Positions 1 through 14,600 of a DNA stretch of 64,000 bases are shown piece after piece. Below the pieces are notes generated by a model. It searched no databases and had not been told where the DNA came from. It worked only from the letters and a program-made list of their open reading frames with translations. The stretch covers positions 56,753,009 through 56,817,008 of the forward strand of contig OX439128.1 of assembly GCA_949318235.1 (NCBI GenBank), read 5' to 3'. The translations under genes were made by a program, and so were the position numbers. How positions within the stretch are numbered: the first letter of the stretch is position 1; the number at the start of each line of letters is the position of its first letter. Origin of the DNA: Ecdyonurus torrentis (lineage: Eukaryota > Arthropoda > Insecta > Ephemeroptera > Heptageniidae).

Positions 1-3000
1 AAAGTTTATAACTTTTTAGTCGCAAAAACTAAAACTTTCTCAGTTTTTGAGAATTCTCGTATTTTCTTACCGAAGTCTATAGCATTGTAGCCCATATGAA
101 GAAAAAAAAAGTTTGTAACTCGAGTTCCAATTGAGATAGAAAGTTGCGGTTTTGAAATAAAGTGATGCAAAACGCTCTATAGTTTTAAATTCACCTCTAA
201 AAACAAATTTGAGAAAAATAATTTTTCCAAAAAAATTGTGTTTTTCAGTTTCTGAAAACGATTTGTCATGATATCTCAGAAACTAATAATGCTACAGACT
301 TACGGTTTGAACTGAAATGTATCACTTTGAAATGTCTTATGAAAAGTTTATAACACTTAAGTCGCAAAAAATAAAACTTTCTCAGTTTTTGAGAATTTTC
401 GAATTTTCTTACCGATGTCTAAAGCATTGTAGCCCATATGAAGAAAAAAAAGTTTGTAACTCGAGTTTTAATTGAGATGGAAAGTTGTGGTTTTGAAATA
501 AAGTGATGCAAAACGCTCTATAGTACTAAATTCACCTCTAGAAACAAAATTGAGAAAAAAAATATTTCGAAAAAAATTGTGTTTTTCAGATTCTGAAAAC
601 GATTTTTGATGATATCTCAGAAACTAATAATGCTACAGACTTACGGTTTGAACTGAAATGTATCACTTTGAAATGTCTAACGAAAAGTTTATTACACTTT
701 AGTCGCAAAAAATTAAACTTTCTCAGTTTTTGAGAATTCTCGTATTTTCTTACCGAAGTCTATAGCATTGTAGCCCATATGAAGAAAAAAAAAGTTTGTA
801 ACTCGAGTTTCAATTGAGATAGAAAGTTGCGGTTTTGAAATAAAGTGATGCAAAACGCTCTATAGTTTTAAATTCACCTCTAGAAACAAATTTGAGAAAA
901 ATAATTTTTCCAAAAAAATTGTGTTTTTCAGTTTCTGAAAACGATTTTTGATGATATCTCAGAAACTAATAATGCTACAGACTTACGGTTTGAACTTAAA
1001 TGTATCACTTTGAAATGTCTAACGAAAAGTTTATTACACTTTAGTCGCAAAAAATAAAACTTTCTCAGTTTTTGAGAATTTTCGTATTTTCTTACCGAAG
1101 TCTATAGCATTGTATCCCATATGAAGAAAAAAAAAGTTTGTTTCTCGAGTTCCAATTGAGATAGAAAGTTGCGGTTTTGAAATAAAGTGATGCAAAACGC
1201 TCTATAGTTTTAAATTCACCTCTAGAAACAAATTTGAGAAAAATAATTTTTCCAAAAAAATTGTGTTTTTCAGTTTCTGAAAACGATTTTTCATGATATC
1301 TCAGAAACTAATAATGCTACAGACTTACGGTTTGAACTGAAATGTATCACTTTGAAATGTCTTATGAAAAGTTTATAACTTTTTAGTCGCAAAAACTAAA
1401 ACTTTCTCAGTTTTTGAGAATTTTCGAATTTTCTTACCGAAGTCTATAGCATTGTAGCCCATATGAAGAAAAAAAAGTTTGTAACTCAAGTTCTAATTGA
1501 GATGTAAAGTTGTGGTTTTGAAATAAAGTGATGCAAAACGCTCTATAGTACTAAATTCACCTCCAGAAACAAAATTGAGAAAAAAAATTTTCCAAAAAAA
1601 TTGTGTTTTTCAGTTTCTGAAAACGATTTTTCATGATATCTCAGAAACTAATAATGCTACAGACTTACGGTTTGAACTGAAATGTATCACTTTGAAATGT
1701 CTTATGAAAAGTTTATAACACTTGAGTCGCAAAAAATAAAACTTTCTCAGTTTTTGAGAATTTTTGTATTTTCTTACCGAAGTCTATAGCATTGTAGCCC
1801 ATATGAAGAAAAAAAAAGTTTGTAACTCGAGTTCCAATTGAGATAGAAAGTTGCGGTTTTGAAATAAAGTGATGCAAAACGCTCTATAGTTTTAAATTCA
1901 CCTCTAGAAACAAATTTGAGAAAAATAATTTTTCCAAAAAAATTGTGTTTTTCAGTTTCTGAAAACGATTTTTCATGATATCTCAGAAACTAATAATGCT
2001 ACAGACTTACGGTTTGAACTGAAATGTATCACTTTGAAATGTGTTATGAAAAGTTTATAACACTTTAGTCGCAAAAACTAAAACTTTCTCAGTTTTTGAG
2101 AATTTTCGAATTTTCTTACCGATGTCTATAGCATTGTAGCCCATATGAAGAAAAAAAAGTTTGTAACTCGAGTTTTCATTGAGATGGAAAGTTGTGGTTT
2201 TGAAATAAAGTGATGCAAAACGCTCTATAGTACTAAATTCACCTCTAGAAACAAAATTGAGAAAAAAAATATTTCGAAAAAAATTGTGTTTTTCAGATTC
2301 TGAAAACGATTTTTGATGATATCTCAGAAATTTAATAATGCTACAGACTTACGGTTTGAACTGAAATGTATCACTTTGAAATGTCCAACGAAAAGTTTAT
2401 TACATTTTAGTAGCAAAAAATAAAACTTTCTCAGTTTTTGAGAATTTTCGTATTTTCTTACCGAAGTCTATAGCATTGTAGTTCATATGAAGAAAAAAAA
2501 AGTTTGTAACTCGAATTCCAATTGAGATAGAAAGTTGCGGTTTTGAAATAAAGTGATGCAAAACGCTCTATAGTACTAAATTCACCTCTAGAAACAAAAT
2601 TGAGAAAAAAAATTTCGAAAAAAATTGTGCTTTTCAGATTCTGAAAACGATTTTTGATGATATCTCAGAAACTAATAATGCTACAGACTTACGGTTTGAA
2701 CTGAAATGTATCACTTTGAAATGTCTTATGAAAAGTTTATAACACTTTAGTCGCAAAAACTAAAACTTTCTCAGTTTTTGAGAATTTTCGAATTTTCTTA
2801 CCGATGTCTATAGCATTGTAGCCCATATGAAGAAAAAAAAGTTTGTAACTCGAGTTTTCATTGAGATGGAAAGTTGTGGTTTTGAAATAAAGTGATGCAA
2901 AACGCTCTATAGTACTAAATTCACCTCTAGAAACAAAATTGAGAAAAAAAATATTTCGAAAAAAATTGTGTTTTTCAGATTCTGAAAACGATTTTTGATG

Positions 3001-6000
3001 ATATCTCAGAAATTTAATAATGCTACAGACTTACGGTTTGAACTGAAATGTATCACTTTGAAATGTCCAACGAAAAGTTTATTACATTTAAGTAGCAAAA
3101 AATAAAACTTTCTCAGTTTTTGAGAATTTTCGTATTTTCTTACCGAAGTCTATAGCATTGTAGTTCATATGAAGAAAAAAAAAGTTTGTAACTCGAATTC
3201 CAATTGAGATAGAAAGTTGCGGTTTTGAAATAAAGTGATGCAAAACGCTCTATAGTACTAAATTCACCTCTAGAAACAAAATTGAGAAAAAAAATTTCGA
3301 AAAAAATTGTGCTTTTCAGATTCTGAAAACGATTTTTGATGATATCTCAGAAACTAATAATGCTACAGACTTACGGTTTGAACTGAAATGTATCACTTTG
3401 AAATGTCTAACGAAAAGTTTATTACACTTTAGTCGCAAAAAATAAAACTTTCTCAGTTTTTGAGAATTTTCGTATTTTCTTACCGAAGTCTATAGCATTG
3501 TAGCCCATATGAAGAAAAAAAAAATTTGTAACTCGAGTTCCAATTGAGATAGAAAGTTGCGGTTTTGAAATACAGTGATGCAAAACGCTCTATAGTTTTC
3601 AATTCACCTCTAGAAACAAATTTGAGAAAAATAATTTTTCCAAAAAAATTGTGTTTTTCAGTTTCTGAAAACGATTTTTCATGATATCTCAGAAACTAAT
3701 AATGCTACAGACTTACGGTTTGAACTGAAATGTATCACTTTGAAATGTCTAACGAAAAGTTTATTACACTTTAGTCGCAAAAAATAAAATTTTCTCAGTT
3801 TTTGAGAATTTTCGTATTTTCTTACCGATGTCTATAGCATTGTATCCCATATGAAGAAAAAAAAAGTTTGTAACTCGAGTTCCAATTAAGATAGAAAGTT
3901 GCGGTTTTGAAATAAAGTGATGCAAAACGCTCTATAGTTTTAAATTCACCTCTAGAAACAAATTTGAGAAAAATAATTTTTCCAAAAAAATTGTGTTTTT
4001 CAGTTTCTGAAAACGATTTTTGATGATATCTCAGAAACTAATAATGCTACAGACTTACGGTTTGAACTGAAATGTATCACTTTGAAATGTCTAACGAAAA
4101 GTTTATTACACTTTAGTCGCAAAAAATAAAACTTTCTCAGTTTTTGAGAATTTTCGTATTTTCTTACCGAAGTCTTTAGCATTGTAGCGCATATGAAGAA
4201 AAAAAAAGTTTGTTTCTCGAGTTCCAATTGAGATAGAAAGTTGCGGTTTTGAAATAAAGTGATGCAAAACGCTCTATAGTTTTAAATTCACCTCTAGAAA
4301 CAAATTTGAGAAAAATAATTTTTCCAAAAAAATTGTGTTTTTCAGTTTCTGAAAACGATTTGTCATGATATCTCAGAAACTAATAATGCTACAGACTTAC
4401 GGTTTGAACTGAAATGTATCACTTTGAAATGTCTTATGAAAAGTTTATAACTTTTTAGTCGCAAAAACTAAAACTTTCTCAGTTTTTGAGAATTTTCGAA
4501 TTTTCTTACCGAAGTCTATAGCATTGTAGCCCATATGAAGAAAAAAAAAGTTTGTAACTCAAGTTCTAATTGAGATGTAAAGTTGTGGTTTTGAAATAAA
4601 GTGATGCAAAACGCTCTATAGTACTAAATTCACCTCCAGAAACAAAATTGAGAAAAAAAATTTTCCAAAAAAATTGTGTTTTTCAGTTTCTGAAAACGAT
4701 TTTTCATGATATCTCAGAAACTAATAATGCTACAGACTTACGGTTTGAACTGAAATGTATCACTTTGAAATGTCTTATGAAAAGTTTATAACACTTGAGT
4801 CGCAAAAAATAAAACTTTCTCAGTTTTTGAGAATTTTTGTATTTTCTTACCGAAGTCTATAGCATTGTAGCCCATATGAAGAAAAAAAAAGTTTGTAACT
4901 CGAGTTCCAATTGAGATAGAAAGTTGCGGTTTTGAAATAAAGTGATGCAAAACGCTCTATAGTTTTAAATTCACCTCTAGAAACAAATTTGAGAAAAATA
5001 ATTTTTCCAAAAAAATTGTGTTTTTCAGTTTCTGAAAACGATTTTTCATGATATCTCAGAAACTAATAATGCTACAGACTTACGGTTTGAACTGAAATGT
5101 ATCACTTTGAAATGTCTTATGAAAAGTTTATAACACTTTAGTCGCAAAAACTAAAACTTTCTCAGTTTTTGAGAATTTTCGAATTTTCTTACCGATGTCT
5201 ATAGCATTGTAGCCCATATGAAGAAAAAAAAGTTTGTAACTCGAGTTTTCATTGAGATGGAAAGTTGTGGTTTTGAAATAAAGTGATGCAAAACGCTCTA
5301 TAGTACTAAATTCACCTCTAGAAACAAAATTGAGAAAAAAAATATTTCGAAAAAAATTGTGTTTTTCAGATTCTGAAAACGATTTTTGATGATATCTCAG
5401 AAATTTAATAATGCTACAGACTTACGGTTTGAACTGAAATGTATCACTTTGAAATGTCCAACGAAAAGTTTATTACATTTTAGTAGCAAAAAATAAAACT
5501 TTCTCAGTTTTTGAGAATTTTCGTATTTTCTTACCGAAGTCTATAGCATTGTAGTTCATATGAAGAAAAAAAAAGTTTGTAACTCGAATTCCAATTGAGA
5601 AAGAAAGTTGCGGTTTTGAAATAAAGTGATGCAAAACGCTCTATAGTACTAAATTCACCTCTAGAAACAAAATTGAGAAAAAAAATTTCGAAAAAAATTG
5701 TGCTTTTCAGATTCTGAAAACGATTTTTGATGATATCTCAGAAACTAATAATGCTACAGACTTACGGTTTGAACTGAAATGTATCACTTTGAAATGTCTT
5801 ATGAAAAGTTTATAACACTTTAGTCGCAAAAACTAAAACTTTCTCAGTTTTTGAGAATTTTCGAATTTTCTTACCGATGTCTATAGCATTGTAGCCCATA
5901 TGAAGAAAAAAAAGTTTGTAACTCGAGTTTTCATTGAGATGGAAAGTTGTGGTTTTGAAATAAAGTGATGCAAAACGCTCTATAGTACTAAATTCACCTC

Positions 6001-7512
6001 TAGAAACAAAATTGAGAAAAAAAATATTTCGAAAAAAATTGTGTTTTTCAGATTCTGAAAACGATTTTTGATGATATCTCAGAAATTTAATAATGCTACA
6101 GACTTACGGTTTGAACTGAAATGTATCACTTTGAAATGTCCAACGAAAAGTTTATTACATTTAAGTAGCAAAAAATAAAACTTTCTCAGTTTTTGAGAAT
6201 TTTCGTATTTTCTTACCGAAGTCTATAGCATTGTAGTTCATATGAAGAAAAAAAAAGTTTGTAACTCGAATTCCAATTGAGATAGAAAGTTGCGGTTTTG
6301 AAATAAAGTGATGCAAAACGCTCTATAGTACTAAATTCACCTCTAGAAACAAAATTGAGAAAAAAAATTTCGAAAAAAATTGTGCTTTTCAGATTCTGAA
6401 AACGATTTTTGATGATATCTCAGAAACTAATAATGCTACAGACTTACGGTTTGAACTGAAATGTATCACTTTGAAATGTCTAACGAAAAGTTTATTACAC
6501 TTTAGTCGCAAAAAATAAAACTTTCTCAGTTTTTGAGAATTTTCGTATTTTCTTACCGAAGTCTATAGCATTGTAGCCCATATGAAGAAAAAAAAAATTT
6601 GTAACTCGAGTTCCAATTGAGATAGAAAGTTGCGGTTTTGAAATACAGTGATGCAAAACGCTCTATAGTTTTCAATTCACCTCTAGAAACAAATTTGAGA
6701 AAAATAATTTTTCCAAAAAAATTGTGTTTTTCAGTTTCTGAAAACGATTTTTCATGATATCTCAGAAACTAATAATGCTACAGACTTACGGTTTGAACTG
6801 AAATGTATCACTTTGAAATGTCTAACGAAAAGTTTATTACACTTTAGTCGCAAAAAATAAAATTTTCTCAGTTTTTGAGAATTTTCGTATTTTCTTACCG
6901 ATGTCTATAGCATTGTATCCCATATGAAGAAAAAAAAAGTTTGTAACTCGAGTTCCAATTAAGATAGAAAGTTGCGGTTTTGAAATAAAGTGATGCAAAA
7001 CGCTCTATAGTTTTAAATTCACCTCTAGAAACAAATTTGAGAAAAATAATTTTTCCAAAAAAATTGTGTTTTTCAGTTTCTGAAAACGATTTTTGATGAT
7101 ATCTCAGAAACTAATAATGCTACAGACTTACGGTTTGAACTGAAATGTATCACTTTGAAATGTCTAACGAAAAGTTTATTACACTTTAGTCGCAAAAAAT
7201 AAAACTTTCTCAGTTTTTGAGAATTTTCGTATTTTCTTACCGAAGTCTATAGCATTGTAGCCCATATGAAGAAAAAAAAAGTTTGTTTCTCGAGTTCCAA
7301 TTGAGATAGAAAGTTGCGGTTTTGAAATAAAGTGATGCAAAACGCTCTATAGTTTTAAATTCACCTCTAGAAACAAATTTGAGAAAAATAATTTTTCCAA
7401 AAAAATTGTGTTTTTCAGTTTCTGAAAACGATTTTTCATGATATCTCAGAAACTAATAATGCTACAGATTTACGGTTTGAACTGAAATGTATCACTTTGA
7501 AATGTCTTATGA
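1..7512 (+). repeat. Higher-order repeat 1, 22 A monomers (4+9+9)
   Basis: The variant pattern at position 1 (ATAACTTTTTAG, then GAATTCTCG, then GATTTGTCATG) reappears at 7513, so the unit is 7512 bp. Inside it, a 4-monomer block (1-1367) is followed by a 9-monomer block present twice. Diagnostic variants such as TTACATTTAAGTAGC, GTTTGTTTCTCGAG and CTCAAGTTCTAATTG recur in the same order. Copies appear nearly identical by eye, which implies recent amplification. Confidence 0.9.
1368..7512 (+). repeat. Tandem duplication of a 9-monomer A block
   Basis: Copy 1 spans 1368-4439 (3072 bp) and copy 2 spans 4440-7512 (3073 bp). Both start with the ATAACTTTTTAG / CTCAAGTTCTAATTG / CACCTCCAG monomer and run through the same nine subtypes. 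Small differences let the copies be told apart: the last monomer of copy 1 has TCTTTAGC, TAGCGC and GATTTGTC, whereas copy 2 has TCTATAGC, TAGCCC and GATTTTTC. Confidence 0.88.
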
Positions 7513-10500
7513 AAAGTTTATAACTTTTTAGTCGCAAAAACTAAAACTTTCTCAGTTTTTGAGAATTCTCGTATTTTCTTACCGAAGTCTATAGCATTGT
7601 AGCCCATATGAAGAAAAAAAAAGTTTGTAACTCGAGTTCCAATTGAGATAGAAAGTTGCGGTTTTGAAATAAAGTGATGCAAAACGCTCTATAGTTTTAA
7701 ATTCACCTCTAAAAACAAATTTGAGAAAAATAATTTTTCCAAAAAAATTGTGTTTTTCAGTTTCTGAAAACGATTTGTCATGATATCTCAGAAACTAATA
7801 ATGCTACAGACTTACGGTTTGAACTGAAATGTATCACTTTGAAATGTCTTATGAAAAGTTTATAACACTTAAGTCGCAAAAAATAAAACTTTCTCAGTTT
7901 TTGAGAATTTTCGAATTTTCTTACCGATGTCTAAAGCATTGTAGCCCATATGAAGAAAAAAAAGTTTGTAACTCGAGTTTTAATTGAGATGGAAAGTTGT
8001 GGTTTTGAAATAAAGTGATGCAAAACGCTCTATAGTACTAAATTCACCTCTAGAAACAAAATTGAGAAAAAAAATATTTCGAAAAAAATTGTGTTTTTCA
8101 GATTCTGAAAACGATTTTTGATGATATCTCAGAAACTAATAATGCTACAGACTTACGGTTTGAACTGAAATGTATCACTTTGAAATGTCTAACGAAAAGT
8201 TTATTACACTTTAGTCGCAAAAAATTAAACTTTCTCAGTTTTTGAGAATTCTCGTATTTTCTTACCGAAGTCTATAGCATTGTAGCCCATATGAAGAAAA
8301 AAAAAGTTTGTAACTCGAGTTTCAATTGAGATAGAAAGTTGCGGTTTTGAAATAAAGTGATGCAAAACGCTCTATAGTTTTAAATTCACCTCTAGAAACA
8401 AATTTGAGAAAAATAATTTTTCCAAAAAAATTGTGTTTTTCAGTTTCTGAAAACGATTTTTGATGATATCTCAGAAACTAATAATGCTACAGACTTACGG
8501 TTTGAACTTAAATGTATCACTTTGAAATGTCTAACGAAAAGTTTATTACACTTTAGTCGCAAAAAATAAAACTTTCTCAGTTTTTGAGAATTTTCGTATT
8601 TTCTTACCGAAGTCTATAGCATTGTATCCCATATGAAGAAAAAAAAAGTTTGTTTCTCGAGTTCCAATTGAGATAGAAAGTTGCGGTTTTGAAATAAAGT
8701 GATGCAAAACGCTCTATAGTTTTAAATTCACCTCTAGAAACAAATTTGAGAAAAATAATTTTTCCAAAAAAATTGTGTTTTTCAGTTTCTGAAAACGATT
8801 TTTCATGATATCTCAGAAACTAATAATGCTACAGACTTACGGTTTGAACTGAAATGTATCACTTTGAAATGTCTTATGAAAAGTTTATAACTTTTTAGTC
8901 GCAAAAACTAAAACTTTCTCAGTTTTTGAGAATTTTCGAATTTTCTTACCGAAGTCTATAGCATTGTAGCCCATATGAAGAAAAAAAAAGTTTGTAACTC
9001 AAGTTCTAATTGAGATGTAAAGTTGTGGTTTTGAAATAAAGTGATGCAAAACGCTCTATAGTACTAAATTCACCTCCAGAAACAAAATTGAGAAAAAAAA
9101 TTTTCCAAAAAAATTGTGTTTTTCAGTTTCTGAAAACGATTTTTCATGATATCTCAGAAACTAATAATGCTACAGACTTACGGTTTGAACTGAAATGTAT
9201 CACTTTGAAATGTCTTATGAAAAGTTTATAACACTTGAGTCGCAAAAAATAAAACTTTCTCAGTTTTTGAGAATTTTTGTATTTTCTTACCGAAGTCTAT
9301 AGCATTGTAGCCCATATGAAGAAAAAAAAAGTTTGTAACTCGAGTTCCAATTGAGATAGAAAGTTGCGGTTTTGAAATAAAGTGATGCAAAACGCTCTAT
9401 AGTTTTAAATTCACCTCTAAAAACAAATTTGAGAAAAATAATTTTTCCAAAAAAATTGTGTTTTTCAGTTTCTGAAAACGATTTTTCATGATATCTCAGA
9501 AACTAATAATGCTACAGACTTACGGTTTGAACTGAAATGTATCACTTTGAAATGTGTTATGAAAAGTTTATAACACTTTAGTCGCAAAAACTAAAACTTT
9601 CTCAGTTTTTGAGAATTTTCGAATTTTCTTACCGATGTCTATAGCATTGTAGCCCATATGAAGAAAAAAAAGTTTGTAACTCGAGTTTTCATTGAGATGG
9701 AAAGTTGTGGTTTTGAAATAAAGTGATGCAAAACGCTCTATAGTACTAAATTCACCTCTAGAAACAAAATTGAGAAAAAAAATATTTCGAAAAAAATTGT
9801 GTTTTTCAGATTCTGAAAACGATTTTTGATGATATCTCAGAAATTTAATAATGCTACAGACTTACGGTTTGAACTGAAATGTATCACTTTGAAATGTCCA
9901 ACGAAAAGTTTATTACATTTTAGTAGCAAAAAATAAAACTTTCTCAGTTTTTGAGAATTTTCGTATTTTCTTACCGAAGTCTATAGCATTGTAGTTCATA
10001 TGAAGAAAAAAAAAGTTTGTAACTCGAATTCCAATTGAGATAGAAAGTTGCGGTTTTGAAATAAAGTGATGCAAAACGCTCTATAGTACTAAATTCACCT
10101 CTAGAAACAAAATTGAGAAAAAAAATTTCGAAAAAAATTGTGCTTTTCAGATTCTGAAAACGATTTTTGATGATATCTCAGAAACTAATAATGCTACAGA
10201 CTTACGGTTTGAACTGAAATGTATCACTTTGAAATGTCTTATGAAAAGTTTATAACACTTTAGTCGCAAAAACTAAAACTTTCTCAGTTTTTGAGAATTT
10301 TCGAATTTTCTTACCGATGTCTATAGCATTGTAGCCCATATGAAGAAAAAAAAGTTTGTAACTCGAGTTTTCATTGAGATGGAAAGTTGTGGTTTTGAAA
10401 TAAAGTGATGCAAAACGCTCTATAGTACTAAATTCACCTCTAGAAACAAAATTGAGAAAAAAAATATTTCGAAAAAAATTGTGTTTTTCAGATTCTGAAA

Positions 10501-11610
10501 ACGATTTTTGATGATATCTCAGAAATTTAATAATGCTACAGACTTACGGTTTGAACTGAAATGTATCACTTTGAAATGTCCAACGAAAAGTTTATTACAT
10601 TTAAGTAGCAAAAAATAAAACTTTCTCAGTTTTTGAGAATTTTCGTATTTTCTTACCGAAGTCTATAGCATTGTAGTTCATATGAAGAAAAAAAAAGTTT
10701 GTAACTCGAATTCCAATTGAGATAGAAAGTTGCGGTTTTGAAATAAAGTGATGCAAAACGCTCTATAGTACTAAATTCACCTCTAGAAACAAAATTGAGA
10801 AAAAAAATTTCGAAAAAAATTGTGCTTTTCAGATTCTGAAAACGATTTTTGATGATATCTCAGAAACTAATAATGCTACAGACTTACGGTTTGAACTGAA
10901 ATGTATCACTTTGAAATGTCTAACGAAAAGTTTATTACACTTTAGTCGCAAAAAATAAAACTTTCTCAGTTTTTGAGAATTTTCGTATTTTCTTACCGAA
11001 GTCTATAGCATTGTAGCCCATATGAAGAAAAAAAAAATTTGTAACTCGAGTTCCAATTGAGATAGAAAGTTGCGGTTTTGAAATACAGTGATGCAAAACG
11101 CTCTATAGTTTTCAATTCACCTCTAGAAACAAATTTGAGAAAAATAATTTTTCCAAAAAAATTGTGTTTTTCAGTTTCTGAAAACGATTTTTCATGATAT
11201 CTCAGAAACTAATAATGCTACAGACTTACGGTTTGAACTGAAATGTATCACTTTGAAATGTCTAACGAAAAGTTTATTACACTTTAGTCGCAAAAAATAA
11301 AATTTTCTCAGTTTTTGAGAATTTTCGTATTTTCTTACCGATGTCTATAGCATTGTATCCCATATGAAGAAAAAAAAAGTTTGTAACTCGAGTTCCAATT
11401 GAGATAGAAAGTTGCGGTTTTGAAATAAAGTGATGCAAAACGCTCTATAGTTTTAAATTCACCTCTAGAAACAAATTTGAGAAAAATAATTTTTCCAAAA
11501 AAATTGTGTTTTTCAGTTTCTGAAAACGATTTTTGATGATATCTCAGAAACTAATAATGCTACAGACTTATGGTTTGAACTGAAATGTATCACTTTGAAA
11601 TGTCTTATGA
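7513..11610 (+). repeat. Second, truncated copy of higher-order repeat 1 (12 monomers)
   Basis: The 4-monomer block is repeated at 7513-8879 and the first eight monomers of the 9-monomer block at 8880-11610. The expected ninth monomer (GTTTGTTTCTCGAG type) is replaced at 11611 by the TTAATTTCAG monomer that opens higher-order repeat 2. Confidence 0.88.
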
Positions 11611-14600
11611 AAAGTTTATAACACTTTAGTCGCAAAAACTAAAACTTTCTTAATTTCAGAATTTTCGAATTTTCTTACCGAAGTCTATAGCATTGTAGCC
11701 CATATAAAGAAAAAAAAAGTTTGTAACTCGAGTTCTAATTGAGATGTAAAGTTGTGGTTTTGAAATAAAGTGATGCAAAACGCTCTATAGTACTAAATTC
11801 ACCTCTAGAAACAAAATTGAGAAAAAAAAAATTTCCAAAAAAATTGTGTTTTTCAGTTTCTGAAAACGATTTTTCATGATATCTCAGAAACTAATAATGC
11901 TACAGACTTACGGTTTGAACTGAAATGTATCACTTTGAAATGTCTTATGAAAAGTTTATAACACTTTAGTCACAAAAAATAAAACTTTCTCAGTTTTTGA
12001 GAATTTTTGTATTTTCTTACCGAAGTCTATAGCATTGTAGCCCATATGAAGAAAAAAAAAGTTTGTAACTCGAGTTTCAATTAAGATAGAAAGTTGCGGT
12101 TTTGAAATAAAGTGATGCAAAACGCTCTATAGTTTTAAATTCACCTCTAGAAACAAATTTGAGAAAAATAATTTTTCCAAAAAAATTGTGTTTTTCAGTT
12201 TCTGAAAACGATTTTTGATGATATCTCAGAAACTAATAATGCTACAGACTTACGGTTTGAACTGAAATGTATCACTTTGAAATGTCTAACGAAAAGTTTA
12301 TTACACTTTAGTCGCAAAAAATAAAACTTTCTCAGTTTTTGAGAATTTTCGTATTTTCTTACCGAAGTCTATAGCATTGTAGCCCATATAAAGAAAAAAA
12401 AAGTTTGTAACTCGAGTTCCAATTGAGATAGAAAGTTGCGGTTTTGAAATAAAGTGATGCAAAACGCTCTATAGTTTTAAATTCACCTCTAAAAACAAAT
12501 TTGAGAAAAATAATTTTTCCAAAAAAATTGTGTTTTTCAATTTCTGAAAACGATTTGTCATGATATCTCAGAAACTAATAATGCTACAGACTTACGGTTT
12601 GAACTGAAATGTATCACTTTGAAATGTCTAACGAAAAGTTTATTACACTTTAGTCGCAAAAAATAAAACTTTCTCAGTTTTTGAGAATTCTCGTATTTTC
12701 TTACCGAAGTCTATAGCATTGTAGCCCATATGAAGAAAAAAAAAGTTTGTAACTCGAGTTTCAATTGAGATAGAAAGTTGCGGTTTTGAAATAAAGTGAT
12801 GCAAAACGCTCTATAGTTTTAAATTCACCTCTAGAAACAAATTTGAGAAAAATAATTTTTCCAAAAAAATTGTGTTTTTCAGTTTCTGAAAACGATTTTT
12901 GATGATATCTAAGAAACTAATAATGCTACAGACTTACGGTTTGAACTGAAATGTATCACTTTGAAATGTCTAACGAAAAGTTTATTACACTTTAGTCGCA
13001 AAAAATAAAACTTTCTCAGTTTTTGAGAATTTTCCTATTTTCTTACCGAAGTCTATAGCATTGTATCCCATATGAAGAAAAAAAAAGTTTGTTTCTCGAG
13101 TTCCAATTGAGATAGAAAGTTGCGGTTTTGAAATAAAGTGATGTAAAACGCTCTATAGTTTTAAATTCACCTCTAGAAACAAATTTGAGAAAAAAAAAAT
13201 TTCCAAAAAAATTGTGTTTTTCAGTTTCTGAAAACGATTTTTCATGATATCTCAGAAACTAATAATGCTACAGACTTACGGTTTGAACTGAAATGTATCA
13301 CTTTGAAATGTCTTATGAAAAGTTTATAACTTTTTAGTCGCAAAAACTAAAACTTTCTCAGTTTTTGAGAATTTTCGAATTTTCTTACCGAAGTCTATAG
13401 CATTGTAGCCCATATGAAGAAAAAAAAGTTTGTAACTCGAGTTTTCATTGAGATGGAAAGTTGTGGTTTTGAAATAAAGTGATGCAAAACGCTCTATAGT
13501 ACTAAATTCACCTCTAGAAACAAAATTGAGAAAAAAAATATTTCGAAAAAAATTGTGTTTTTCAGATTCTGAAAACGATTTTTGATGATATCTCAGAAAT
13601 TTAATAATGCTACAGACTTACGGTTTGAACTGAAATGTATCACTTTGAAATGTCTAACGAAAAGTTTATTACATTTAAGTAGCAAAAAATAAAACTTTCT
13701 CAGTTTTTGAGAATTTTCGTATTTTCTTACCGAAGTCTATAGCATTGTAGTTCATATGAAGAAAAAAAAAGTTTGTAACTCGAATTCCAATTGAGATAGA
13801 AAGTTGCGGTTTTGAAATAAAGTGATGCAAAACGCTCTATAGTACTAAATTCACCTCTAGAAACAAAATTGAGAAAAAAAATTTCGAAAAAAATTGTGCT
13901 TTTCAGATTCTGAAAACGATTTTTGATGATATCTCAGAAACTAATAATGCTACAGACTTACGGTTTGAACTGAAATGTATCACTTTGAAATGTCTAACGA
14001 AAAGTTTATTACACTTTAGTCGCAAAAAATAAAACTTTCTCAGTTTTTGAGAATTTTCGTATTTTCTTACCGAAGTCTATAGCATTGTAGCCCATATGAA
14101 GAAAAAAAAAAATTTGTAACTCGAGTTCCAATTGAGATAGAAAGTTGCGGTTTTGAAATACAGTGATGCAAAACGCTCTATAGTTTTAAATTCACCTCTA
14201 GAAACAAATTTGAGAAAAATAATTTTTCCAAAAAAATTGTGTTTTTCAGTTTCTGAAAACGATTTTTCATGATATCTCAGAAACTAATAATGCTACAGAC
14301 TTACGGTTTGAACTGAAATGTATCACTTTGAAATGTCTAACGAAAAGTTTATTACACTTTAGTCGCAAAAAATAACATTTTCTCAGTTTTTGAGAATTTT
14401 CGTATTTTCTTACCGATGTCTATAGCATTGTATCCCATATGAAGAAAAAAAAAGTTTGTAACTCGAGTTCCAATTGAGATAGAAAGTTGCGGTTTTGAAA
14501 TAAAGTGATGCAAAACGCTCTATAGTTTTAAATTCACCTCTAGAAACAAATTTGAGAAAAATAATTTTTCCAAAAAAATTGTGTTTTTCAGTTTCTGAAA

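Noticed and set aside
95..125. A-rich GAAGAAAAAAAAAG tracts as poly(A) tails of processed insertions
   Set aside because: They occur at the same place in every A monomer and are part of the satellite.
4000..4227. 75-codon frame on the - strand of satellite A
   Set aside because: It exists only because of a variant (TTTCTC for AACTC) in one monomer that opens a normally closed frame.
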